Source: Neobacillus sp. PS3-12
GTDB lineage: Bacteria; Bacillota; Bacilli; Bacillales; Cytobacillaceae
Length of the DNA stretch: 64,000 bases
Direction: 5' to 3'
NCBI RefSeq assembly: GCF_030915385.1
Contig: NZ_CP133268.1
Coordinates: 4,190,001-4,254,000, forward strand
Positions 19,334 through 26,693 of the stretch are shown piece by piece. A program made the translations under genes and the position numbers. The notes beneath the pieces were generated by a model. That model was not told the DNA's origin, did no database searches, and saw nothing but the letters and a program-made list of their open reading frames with translations. Position 1 is the stretch's first letter. The number at the start of each line of letters is the position of its first letter.

Positions 19334-20272
19334 ATGACTGTTTATTTGGATGTTATTTGGTTGTTAAACTTTTTATTTGATAGCCTGCTCCTTTATTTAA
19401 CAGCCTTATTTCTAAAGCGTAAGATTCGCATTTGGAGGCTGGCAGCCGGTGGTTTCATCGGATCTATGATCATCATCCTTGCGTTCACACCAATCAGCAG
19501 TATGACGAACCATCCAATCAGCAAATTCATTTGTTCAATCCTCATGATTCTTACAGTATTCGGCTACAAAAGATGGAGTTACTTCTTCAAAGGATTGATG
19601 ACACTGTATTTAGCTACTTTTTTACTTGGAGGTGCACTAATTGGAGCACACTATTTTATTCAATATGATTCCAGATTAACAACAAGTGTAATCCTTTCAA
19701 GTGCTCAAGGTTTTGGTGATCCAATCAGCTGGCTTTTTGTGTTACTTGGCTTTCCGATTGCATGGCATTTCTCTAAAACCAATATAGAGAGTTTGGAAAT
19801 GGTAAAAATCCAATATGATCAAATTGTTGACGTTAGCGTTTCAATTAATGGAGATGTTCTAATTTTTAAAGGGTTAGTTGATAGTGGTAATCAGCTTTAT
19901 GATCCATTGTCGAAAATGCCTGTGATGTTTGTTTCGATAAAACAGCAATTTGAACAGGTCTCTGAGCCGATAAAGATGCTAGCAAATGATGGAGAGGCAG
20001 TGATTATGGGCAGCTTAGAAATCCCGACAGAATGGCAAAACAGGCTAAGAGTCGTTCCGTATAGTGTGGTTGGACAAGAGAGACAGCTGATTGCAGCGAT
20101 TAAACCTGATCAGATCGTAATCAGCAAGGACAATGACCAATACATGTGTGAAAAAGGACTCGTGTCATTTACGATGCAGCAGCTTTCCGCTGACAACGCT
20201 TTTGAATGTATTGTACATCCTAAAATGCTGACGGGGTCACGGGGCAGCAAGGATTCAGAGAAGGTAAGCTAA
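19334..20272 (+). CDS. spoIIGA: SpoIIGA, membrane aspartic protease that activates pro-SigE
   Basis: SpoIIGA sits in the septal membrane of the sporulating cell and cleaves pro-SigE after a signal from the forespore. The first 150 residues hold five hydrophobic segments. The cytoplasmic half carries the aspartic protease motif VDSGNQLYDPLS, with D183 as the catalytic residue, at the same position as in B. subtilis. Its substrate gene sigE follows 45 bases downstream. Length (312) is normal. The bpr gene found here in B. subtilis is absent. Confidence 0.95.
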   Translation: MTVYLDVIWLLNFLFDSLLLYLTALFLKRKIRIWRLAAGGFIGSMIIILAFTPISSMTNHPISKFICSILMILTVFGYKRWSYFFKGLMTLYLATFLLGGALIGAHYFIQYDSRLTTSVILSSAQGFGDPISWLFVLLGFPIAWHFSKTNIESLEMVKIQYDQIVDVSVSINGDVLIFKGLVDSGNQLYDPLSKMPVMFVSIKQQFEQVSEPIKMLANDGEAVIMGSLEIPTEWQNRLRVVPYSVVGQERQLIAAIKPDQIVISKDNDQYMCEKGLVSFTMQQLSADNAFECIVHPKMLTGSRGSKDSEKVS

Positions 20273-20317
20273 TATTACTATACTCAGGAAATACGCAATT
20301 TAGAAGGAGGAACATTC

Positions 20318-21037
20318 ATGAAAAAGTGGCGGCTTCACCTATCATATCTTTGGTACAAAATTCTTATTAAGCTTGGAATTAAAACCGATGAAGTCTATTA
20401 TATTGGCGGAAGTGAAGCATTGCCGCCTCCTTTAAGTAAAGATGAGGAGGAACTATTATTAAAAAAATTGCCTAGCGGAGATAAGGCTGCTCGCTCAATC
20501 TTAATTGAAAGAAATTTAAGATTAGTCGTTTATATTGCGAGAAAGTTTGAAAATACAGGGATAAACATTGAAGATTTAATCAGTATTGGAACCATCGGTC
20601 TTATCAAAGCGGTAAATACCTTTAACCCTGAAAAGAAAATTAAGCTTGCTACATATGCATCAAGATGTATTGAAAATGAAATTCTAATGTATTTGCGCAG
20701 GAATAATAAGATAAGATCAGAAGTATCTTTTGACGAACCATTAAACATTGATTGGGATGGGAATGAACTTTTACTATCCGATGTTCTTGGAACAGATGAG
20801 GATATTATAACGAAGGATCTTGAGGCAAATGTTGATCGAAAGCTGCTGACAAAAGCATTACATCAACTCTCTGACCGTGAAAAACAAATAATGGAATTGC
20901 GTTTTGGCCTCGCAAATGGCGAAGAAAAGACACAGAAGGATGTTGCCGACATGCTTGGTATCTCGCAATCATATATTTCGAGACTGGAAAAAAGAATCAT
21001 AAAAAGACTCCGTAAAGAATTTAATAAAATGGTTTAA
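20318..21037 (+). CDS. sigE: RNA polymerase sigma-E, mother-cell sporulation sigma factor
   Basis: SigE directs early mother-cell transcription. The first 30 or so residues ([20 protein letters not shown]) are the amphipathic pro-sequence that SpoIIGA removes. Region 2 follows with [18 protein letters not shown] and [20 protein letters not shown], and region 4 with [15 protein letters not shown] and the helix-turn-helix [19 protein letters not shown]. The 239-residue length is exactly that of B. subtilis. A strong AGAAGGAGGA precedes the ATG. Confidence 0.97.
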   Translation: MKKWRLHLSYLWYKILIKLGIKTDEVYYIGGSEALPPPLSKDEEELLLKKLPSGDKAARSILIERNLRLVVYIARKFENTGINIEDLISIGTIGLIKAVNTFNPEKKIKLATYASRCIENEILMYLRRNNKIRSEVSFDEPLNIDWDGNELLLSDVLGTDEDIITKDLEANVDRKLLTKALHQLSDREKQIMELRFGLANGEEKTQKDVADMLGISQSYISRLEKRIIKRLRKEFNKMV

Positions 21038-21146
21038 TCAAAAAATATTTTTAAAAGTAAAATGGCATAAACTAGGGAATTTTACTATATTTCTATAATT
21101 TTTAGCTGTCTTAGGGCTTAGGACAAGTGCATATTTTTCCTTCTCA

Positions 21147-21186
21147 AGGAGATACTGTTTTTTGTACAGCAACTCCTGTGAGGAGG
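21147..21186 (+). promoter_or_regulatory. sigG leader with competing hairpins over the Shine-Dalgarno
   Basis: AGGAG (21147-21151) and CTGT (21155-21158) can pair with ACAG (21166-21169) and CTCCT (21173-21177). The same CTCCT can instead pair with the ribosome-binding AGGAG at 21181-21185 across a three-base loop. The two folds are mutually exclusive. A leader hairpin that lowers sigG translation has been reported in B. subtilis, which supports a role here. Confidence 0.55.
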
Positions 21187-21196
21187 GAAAAAGGGT

Positions 21197-21976
21197 TTGA
21201 CTCGAAATAAAGTTGAAATTTGCGGTGTCGATACATCAAAACTTCCTGTTTTAAAGAACGAAGAAATGAGATTACTCTTCAAGCAAATGCAAGCGGGCGA
21301 GATTAGTGCCCGTGAAAAACTGGTCAACGGAAACCTGAGACTTGTTTTAAGTGTCATCCAACGATTTAATAATCGGGGCGAGTTTGTTGATGACCTGTTC
21401 CAGGTTGGCTGTATTGGACTTATGAAATCCATTGATAATTTTGATCTAGGTCAGAATGTAAAGTTTTCTACCTACGCAGTACCAATGATTATTGGGGAGA
21501 TTAGACGCTACTTGAGGGATAATAATCCGATCCGTGTTTCCCGTTCACTCCGCGATATTGCCTATAAGGCATTACAGGTTAGGGAACGGTTAATGAGTGA
21601 AACCTCCCGCGAGCCAACGGCTGAAGAAATTGCTAAGGTTTTGGATGTCCCGCATGAGGAAATCGTTTTTGCCCTTGACGCTATTCAAGATCCTGTTTCT
21701 TTATTTGAGCCTATCTATAACGATGGGGGAGACCCGATCTATGTGATGGATCAATTAAGTGATGAAAGAAATAAAGACACACATTGGATTGAAGAATTAG
21801 CGTTAAAAGAGGGAATGAGAAGGTTAAATGACCGAGAAAAGCTAATCCTCAGGAAACGTTTCTTTCAAGGAAAGACACAAATGGAAGTCGCTGATGAAAT
21901 TGGAATCTCGCAAGCACAAGTTTCAAGGCTTGAAAAAGCAGCTATTAGACAAATGAATAAGAATATACAAAGTTAA
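21197..21976 (+). CDS. sigG: RNA polymerase sigma-G, late forespore sigma factor
   Basis: SigG drives late forespore gene expression. The 259-residue product starts TRNKVEICGVDTSKLPVLKNEE, matching the characteristic SigG beginning, followed by region 2 (VDDLFQVGCIGLMKSIDNFD, KFSTYAVPMIIGEIRRYLRD) and region 4 (LNDREKLILRKRFFQGKTQ, DEIGISQAQVSRLEK). The start is TTG at 21197, 11 bases after AGGAGGG; no ATG is available. It has 159 bases of its own leader after sigE and is probably both co-transcribed and transcribed alone. Confidence 0.96.
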   Translation: MTRNKVEICGVDTSKLPVLKNEEMRLLFKQMQAGEISAREKLVNGNLRLVLSVIQRFNNRGEFVDDLFQVGCIGLMKSIDNFDLGQNVKFSTYAVPMIIGEIRRYLRDNNPIRVSRSLRDIAYKALQVRERLMSETSREPTAEEIAKVLDVPHEEIVFALDAIQDPVSLFEPIYNDGGDPIYVMDQLSDERNKDTHWIEELALKEGMRRLNDREKLILRKRFFQGKTQMEVADEIGISQAQVSRLEKAAIRQMNKNIQS

Positions 21977-21981
21977 TGACT

Positions 21982-22007
21982 AAAGCTGTCCAAAAGGGCA
22001 GCTTTTT
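21982..22007 (+). terminator. First of two tandem terminators after sigG
   Basis: AAAGCTGTCC pairs with GGGCAGCTTT (one wobble) around AAAA, with a T run. It begins five bases after the sigG stop. Confidence 0.8.
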
Positions 22008-22010
22008 CAG

Positions 22011-22047
22011 ATTGTCGAGAAAGGGCATTTCCCTCGGCAATTTTTTA
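22011..22047 (+). terminator. Second tandem terminator after sigG
   Basis: ATTGTCGAG pairs with CTCGGCAAT around a short inner stem and is followed by six T residues. With the previous hairpin it insulates sigG from ylmC. Confidence 0.8.
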
Positions 22048-22099
22048 TTTTGTTATCGATTTAAAATACCAAATTGATTGATGGTTCCTGCAAATGGGC

Positions 22100-22182
22100 C
22101 TATTGATTTCCGCTTCGGGCACTCGCTTTCCGCAGGGAGGCACGCCTGCGGAAAGCGAAGTGCCTGGAGCGCCAATCAACAG
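22100..22182 (+). repeat. Structured intergenic repeat, copy D (short variant)
   Basis: TTGATT (22103) and AATCAA (22174-22179) flank a long hairpin: GGCACT plus CGCTTTCCGCAGG pairs with CCTGCGGAAAGCG plus AGTGCC across an eight-base loop, with one bulged A at 22158. Its right end AAGTGCCTGGAGCG is shared with copies A and B, so it is a shortened relative. The 110 bases between it and ylmC hold only an AT-rich stretch and a possible weak promoter. Confidence 0.75.
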
Positions 22183-22290
22183 ACATGTTCAATGCGGTGA
22201 TTTATTGGAAGCTTTATTTTTTTCTAAAGGTTTTATTAAAGCTGAAGAATCATATATTTTCTATAGTACACTTTTCGGGGAGGTCACTTA

Positions 22291-22560
22291 ATGGTTAGAA
22301 TATCTGAATTTCAAATAAAAGATGTTGTGAATATTTCCGATGGAAAAAAACTAGGTAATATTGGAGATATTGATATTAACTTAACAACTGGAAAAATTGA
22401 GGCAATTGTTATTGGAAAAAGCGGAAGGATGCTAGGGCTTTTTAGCAAGGATGAAGATATCGTTATACCGTGGCGCAATATCTTAAAAATTGGAGAAGAT
22501 GTTATTTTGGTAAGATATTCAACAGCTGATAATACAACTTCAGACCTTGTGAATGATTAA
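22291..22560 (+). CDS. ylmC: YlmC/YmxH family PRC-barrel protein
   Basis: An 89-residue protein consisting of one PRC-barrel domain (VVNISDGKKLGNIGDIDINL, then KDEDIVIPWRNILKIGEDVI). This family sits next to sigma-factor and division genes in spore-formers and is often called a sporulation protein, but its role is unclear. GGGGAGGTC precedes ATG 22291. It heads the ylmC-ylmD-ylmE-sepF-ylmG-ylmH group. ylmA and ylmB, found just upstream in B. subtilis, are absent. Confidence 0.85.
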   Translation: MVRISEFQIKDVVNISDGKKLGNIGDIDINLTTGKIEAIVIGKSGRMLGLFSKDEDIVIPWRNILKIGEDVILVRYSTADNTTSDLVND

Positions 22561-22634
22561 CGTATTGTTGGTGACAATAACCATTTCTTTAGCGAATTAT
22601 GGTAGACTATAGAAAAACATAGAGAGGTACTTTC

Positions 22635-23462
22635 ATGGAACCATTTGTTTTACAGCAAGAATCCCTTTTTCTTATCAAAAATTGGACGGACCAATATAAG
22701 AATTTAGTCGCAGGAATGACGACTAAAAATGAAGGCTACAGTAAAGAAGCCTTTAATAGTTTGAATCTTGGTTTTCACGTTGGGGATGTGCTCATAGATG
22801 TTTGTACAAACCGTCAAAAAGTGGCAGAAGACGTTGGTTTTCCGTTGGAGCATTGGGTGGGTGCCGAACAAATCCATGAAAAGCAAATTCAGAAAGTAAC
22901 CAGGGCTGACAGGGGAAGAGGTTCTAATCTTTATGACACCTCTTTTAAGGGAACAGACGGTTTTTACACGGATGAAAAAGGGATATTATTAACATTATGC
23001 TATGCTGATTGTGTTCCGCTCTTTTTTATAGCCCCTGAATGGGGAATGATCGGTGCTGCACATGCGGGCTGGAAAGGCACTGTTAAGCAAATTGCAGCAG
23101 AAATGGTCGAGCTTTGGGGGATGGAGGGAATTCGTCCCCAACAAATATTTGTCACAATAGGCCCATCAATATGTAAAAAATGTTATATTGTAGATAAACG
23201 TGTTATCGATTTAGTTCAAAATATACTAGTAGATGTCGAAGAAAAACCATATAATTTAGTAAAAGAAAATGAATATTGTTTAGATTTACGTGAAGTGAAT
23301 CGGCTTGTGCTGCAAAAAGCGGGAGTGCCCAATGAAAACATCTCCTCAACTGGATACTGTACCAGCTGCGACCAAGATAAATTTTTCTCACATCGCCGCG
23401 ACCATGGCCGAACAGGAAGAATGTTAAGTTTCATTGGTTGGAAGGAGGATTCTTGTTTTTGA
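22635..23462 (+). CDS. ylmD: YlmD, multicopper-like purine nucleoside phosphorylase (laccase-domain, YfiH family)
   Basis: The 275-residue product belongs to the YfiH/DUF152 family, long called polyphenol oxidases but shown in some members to act on purine nucleosides. Family motifs are [31 protein letters not shown] and the late [15 protein letters not shown], which supply the Cys/His metal site. It overlaps ylmE by one base. Its physiological substrate here cannot be told from sequence. Confidence 0.85.
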   Translation: MEPFVLQQESLFLIKNWTDQYKNLVAGMTTKNEGYSKEAFNSLNLGFHVGDVLIDVCTNRQKVAEDVGFPLEHWVGAEQIHEKQIQKVTRADRGRGSNLYDTSFKGTDGFYTDEKGILLTLCYADCVPLFFIAPEWGMIGAAHAGWKGTVKQIAAEMVELWGMEGIRPQQIFVTIGPSICKKCYIVDKRVIDLVQNILVDVEEKPYNLVKENEYCLDLREVNRLVLQKAGVPNENISSTGYCTSCDQDKFFSHRRDHGRTGRMLSFIGWKEDSCF

Positions 23463-24139
23463 TGAAAGTTGCTGTAAAACTTGAAGTGATAAAACAACAA
23501 ATAAATGAAGCCTGTCAAAAGGCAAACAGAAATCCAGAGGAAGTAAGACTCATTGCTGTCACTAAATATGTAAGTGTTGAAAGAGCTATGGAAGCCCTTG
23601 AAGCAGGTGTTACAAACCTTGGAGAGAATCGTGATGAAGGACTCTTAGCAAAATGGGAAATCTTACAGGACAAGCCTGTGTGGCATTTTATCGGCTCATT
23701 GCAAACCAGAAAGGTTAAAAATATTATTAACATAGTAGATTATATCCATTCTCTGGACCGTTTGTCCCTTGCTGAAGAGATTAGTAAACGGGCTGGTAAA
23801 CCGATAAAATGTTTGATTCAAGTAAATGTTTCTGGTGAAGAGTCCAAGCATGGAATGGAAGCGGATGAAGTGCTTACTTTTGTTAAACAGCTAAGCGGGT
23901 TAGAAAATATTCAAATCGAAGGCTTAATGACAATGGCTCCGTTAACAAGTGATGAAGGTGTTCTTCGCAGATGTTTTCGGCAGCTAAAAGAGTTAAGAGA
24001 TGAAGTGCAGGCGCTTCATTTAGCTTATGCACCATGTAAAGAACTTTCAATGGGAATGTCGAATGATTTTTCGATTGCAGTTGAAGAGGGGGCAACGATG
24101 ATTAGAATTGGTACAGCCCTTGTCGGTGATGAGAATTAG
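23462..24139 (+). CDS. ylmE: YggS-family PLP-binding protein YlmE (PLP homeostasis)
   Basis: PLPBP/YggS proteins bind pyridoxal phosphate on a single TIM barrel and take part in vitamin B6 and amino-acid balance, with no known catalysis. The PLP lysine lies in [17 protein letters not shown] and SMGMSNDF are further family motifs. I take ATG 23462, which overlaps the ylmD stop (TGATG); TTG codons at 23453 and 23459, nearer the AAGGAGG site, are possible alternatives. In relatives its loss affects division when combined with other defects. Confidence 0.9.
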   Translation: MKVAVKLEVIKQQINEACQKANRNPEEVRLIAVTKYVSVERAMEALEAGVTNLGENRDEGLLAKWEILQDKPVWHFIGSLQTRKVKNIINIVDYIHSLDRLSLAEEISKRAGKPIKCLIQVNVSGEESKHGMEADEVLTFVKQLSGLENIQIEGLMTMAPLTSDEGVLRRCFRQLKELRDEVQALHLAYAPCKELSMGMSNDFSIAVEEGATMIRIGTALVGDEN

Positions 24140-24150
24140 GAGGTGTCAAA

Positions 24151-24612
24151 ATGGGGATTAAATCAAAATTTAAATCATTTTTCTTTTTAGAAGATGAATA
24201 TGATGAACCAGAAGAAGAATATCAAGAGGAACTGGAACCTATGATCAAACATCAAAAACAACAACAACCTGTTAAACAGGCTGTAAAACCGCAAGCCCAA
24301 AATGTAGTCAGCTTGCAGAGTGTCCAAAAAGCATCGAAGGTTATTTTAGTAGAACCGCGTGTGTATTCCGAAGCGCAGGAAATTTCAGACCATTTAAAGA
24401 ATCGCCGAGCTGTGATTGTGAACTTGCAGCGCATTGAGCATGATCAAGCAAAACGAATTGTTGATTTTTTAAGCGGGACGGTTTATGCCATTGGGGGAGA
24501 TATCCAAAAAATAGGCCCAAGTATTTTCCTCTGCACACCTGATAATGTTGAAATTTCTGGGAATATTTCGGACTTAATTCAGGAGCATGATCTTCAAGAT
24601 ACGAGGTGGTAA
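24151..24612 (+). CDS. sepF: Cell division protein SepF
   Basis: SepF binds FtsZ filaments and, through an N-terminal amphipathic helix, the membrane, overlapping FtsA function. The 153-residue product starts [18 protein letters not shown] (membrane helix), then a Gln/Pro-rich linker, then the SepF core from about residue 65 ([46 protein letters not shown]). A strong AGGAGGTG precedes ATG 24151. Confidence 0.95.
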   Translation: MGIKSKFKSFFFLEDEYDEPEEEYQEELEPMIKHQKQQQPVKQAVKPQAQNVVSLQSVQKASKVILVEPRVYSEAQEISDHLKNRRAVIVNLQRIEHDQAKRIVDFLSGTVYAIGGDIQKIGPSIFLCTPDNVEISGNISDLIQEHDLQDTRW

Positions 24613-24618
24613 ATTAGA

Positions 24619-24882
24619 ATGAATATCGTTTTTAACTTGTTAGTAGATGTCATTAATGTGTATTACTATGCATTAATTATTTATATCTTAATGTCATGGT
24701 TCCCTAATGCGAGAACTTCAAAAGTTGGTCAATTTTTTGCGAGAATTTGCGAACCATACCTTGAACCATTTCGAAAAATCATTCCTCCTCTGGGGATGAT
24801 CGATATTTCCCCAATTGTGGCAATTTTCGTGTTGAAATTTGCTGTAAGCGGACTTGCACAACTTTTTAATTGGATTGCATAA
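24619..24882 (+). CDS. ylmG: YggT-family membrane protein YlmG
   Basis: An 87-residue protein with two membrane segments and the family signature [11 protein letters not shown] and [20 protein letters not shown]. YggT proteins next to sepF are implicated in division or membrane organisation, but the mechanism is unknown. It lies six bases after sepF. Confidence 0.9.
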   Translation: MNIVFNLLVDVINVYYYALIIYILMSWFPNARTSKVGQFFARICEPYLEPFRKIIPPLGMIDISPIVAIFVLKFAVSGLAQLFNWIA

Positions 24883-24897
24883 CTTTTTAAAATGAAT

Positions 24898-24928
24898 ACA
24901 GAGATGAGATTTTATCTCTGTGTTCTGC
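24898..24928 (+). terminator. Possible terminator between ylmG and ylmH
   Basis: ACAGAGAT and ATCTCTGT form a perfect eight-pair stem around GAGATTTT; a short T-rich stretch comes eight bases later. The distance to the T run makes it weak. Confidence 0.4.
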
Positions 24929-24954
24929 TATTTTTACGGGGAGTTTTTTAGGTC

Positions 24955-25728
24955 ATGAATATATACCAACACTTCCGTCCCGAAGAAAAGGAATACATCG
25001 ACCAGGTGTTAAATTGGCAGGACATGGTCGAAAGAACCTTCACACCTAAACTTACGGATTTCCTTGATCCAAGAGAACAGCACATTATGAAAATGTTGAT
25101 TGGCGAACACTCTGATGTGAAATGTGAATTTTTTGGAGGAGACAAGAACGCAGAAAGAAAAAGAGCCATTATTATGCCTGATTATGAAAACGTAACAAAA
25201 GATGATTTTCAAATCAGTTTATTTGAAATTGACTATCCTTCAAAATTTATCACAATTGAGCATCCTCAAGTGTTGGGTACATTAATGTCAGTCGGTTTAA
25301 AACGCGGAAAGTTCGGTGATATCCTTCTGAAAGACAAAAGAATCCAATTTTTTGTCTGCGAGGATGTGGGTAGTTATATTGTTGGACAAGTACAGTCCAT
25401 TGGGAGAGCATCTGTCTCCTTAGTGGAGCTGGATCTTGAAAGTGCAATAGATTCCGGAGAACTATGGGAAGAAGATACAATTACCATCTCGTCGCTGAGA
25501 TTGGATACGGCTTTATCGGGTATTCATCATTTGTCCCGCCAAAAATCCCAAGTATTGATTGGATCAGGCCTTGTGAAAGTAAACTGGATAATAACGGAAA
25601 GTCCTTCATTTGAGTGTCAAATGGGTGATCTTATCTCTGCCAGGGGATTTGGCCGTGTGAAAATCTTGTTAATAGATGGGAAAACAAAAAAGGATAAATG
25701 GCGGATCACGATTGGAAAACAAAAATAA
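24955..25728 (+). CDS. ylmH: S4-domain RNA-binding protein YlmH
   Basis: YlmH binds RNA through a C-terminal S4 domain (about residues 180-240, with SSLRLDTALSGIHHLSRQK) after an N-terminal domain found only in this family. B. subtilis YlmH has been linked to ribosome-associated quality control, where it acts on stalled 50S-peptidyl-tRNA complexes. That is of note here because rqcH lies 18 kb away in the same window. Length 257 is normal. Confidence 0.9.
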   Translation: MNIYQHFRPEEKEYIDQVLNWQDMVERTFTPKLTDFLDPREQHIMKMLIGEHSDVKCEFFGGDKNAERKRAIIMPDYENVTKDDFQISLFEIDYPSKFITIEHPQVLGTLMSVGLKRGKFGDILLKDKRIQFFVCEDVGSYIVGQVQSIGRASVSLVELDLESAIDSGELWEEDTITISSLRLDTALSGIHHLSRQKSQVLIGSGLVKVNWIITESPSFECQMGDLISARGFGRVKILLIDGKTKKDKWRITIGKQK

Positions 25729-25758
25729 ATTTTTTGCAGTTGAAGGAAAAAAATGAAA

Positions 25759-25797
25759 TTTGTCGAATGAATGTATATACATAAATTTTTAGACAAA
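25759..25797 (+). promoter_or_regulatory. Inverted Spo0A-like boxes around a palindrome upstream of divIVA
   Basis: TTTGTCGAA (25759-25767) matches the Spo0A box exactly. TTTGTC is repeated inverted as GACAAA at 25792-25797, and between them is the perfect 12-base palindrome ATGTATATACAT (25771-25782). Placement just before the divIVA ribosome-binding site suggests regulation, but this is inference. Confidence 0.4.
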
Positions 25798-25816
25798 GGA
25801 TTATGGAGGTGGCATC

Positions 25817-26332
25817 ATGCCATTAACGCCGTTAGATATACACAATAAAGAATTTAATAAGGGCTTTAGAGGATACGATGAAGATGAAGTAAATGAGTTT
25901 CTTGACCAAGTAATTAAGGACTATGAATTAGTTCTGCGCGAGAAAAAGGAACTTGAAGAACAACTCTCAGATATGAAAGACCGTTTAGGTCATTTTTCAA
26001 GTATAGAAGAAACATTAAATAAATCAATTATTATTGCGCAAGAAGCCGGAGAAGAAGTAAAGCGAAATGCACAAAAAGAAGCAAAACTTATTATTAAAGA
26101 AGCCGAAAAAAATTCAGACCGAATTGTAAATGAATCTCTTTCTAAAGCAAGAAAAATTGCGCTGGAAATTGAGGAATTGAAAAAACAGTCAAAAGTATTT
26201 AGAACTCGTTTCAAAATGTTGGTTGAGGCTCAGCTTGATCTGTTAAATAATGATGATTGGGATCATTTGCTGGAATATGAATTGGATTCCACTGAATTAA
26301 AAGCATCTGAAGCAGAAGATTCATTAGCTTGA
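25817..26332 (+). CDS. divIVA: DivIVA, pole and septum curvature-sensing protein
   Basis: DivIVA gathers at curved membrane and recruits MinJ/MinCD and, in sporulation, chromosome-anchoring proteins. The N-terminal lipid-binding domain is clear (LTPLDIHNKEFNKGFRGYDEDEVNEF), followed by long coiled coils to about residue 140. The 171-residue length is a little above B. subtilis. ATGGAGGTGG precedes the ATG. The stop codon overlaps the -35 of the ileS promoter. Confidence 0.96.
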   Translation: MPLTPLDIHNKEFNKGFRGYDEDEVNEFLDQVIKDYELVLREKKELEEQLSDMKDRLGHFSSIEETLNKSIIIAQEAGEEVKRNAQKEAKLIIKEAEKNSDRIVNESLSKARKIALEIEELKKQSKVFRTRFKMLVEAQLDLLNNDDWDHLLEYELDSTELKASEAEDSLA

Positions 26333-26357
26333 CGTTTTTGTTTGTTTCGCATATAAT
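26329..26357 (+). promoter_or_regulatory. SigA promoter for the ileS T-box leader
   Basis: TTGACG (26329-26334) and TATAAT (26352-26357) are exactly 17 bases apart. The -35 overlaps the divIVA TGA stop. Confidence 0.8.
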
Positions 26358-26429
26358 TTTTTAAACAGTAAAATAGAATGGGCATTGACGTTGAAGGGGA
26401 CAGTACAATTTTTCAAATAACTTTTTAAC

Positions 26430-26641
26430 AGCGAATCGGGAATGGTGGGAGCCCGAAAAAAGGTGAAAAATTGGAAAATCACCCTGGAGTTCCAAACTGA
26501 AATCAATTGAGAGTAAGTTGCGGCGAGTTATTCACGTTACGAATGGTCATAAGAGGATGGCAGAAAGACTGCCGTCTATCAGGGTGGTACCGCGGGAATA
26601 AACCTTCTCGTCCCTATATTGGGATGAGAAGGTTTTTTTAT
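26430..26641 (+). promoter_or_regulatory. T-box riboswitch (isoleucine) with terminator
   Basis: The invariant T-box AGGGTGGTACCGCG is at 26581-26594 and pairs with the uncharged tRNA acceptor end. Stem I lies around 26430-26500, with a likely specifier ATC (isoleucine) at 26478-26480. The terminator is AACCTTCTCGTCCC (26601-26614) against GGGATGAGAAGGTT (26621-26634), then T residues. When uncharged tRNA-Ile binds, the antiterminator forms and ileS is read. Confidence 0.93.
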
Positions 26642-26693
26642 TTGATTTTTAGTCTATTCTGTTGACAAGAGTGAAATACAGGAGGAAGAATAA

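Noticed and set aside
22094-22291. Open frame of 65 residues ending at the ylmC start
   Set aside because: It runs across repeat copy D and an AT-rich promoter-like stretch, has no ribosome-binding site and resembles no family I know.
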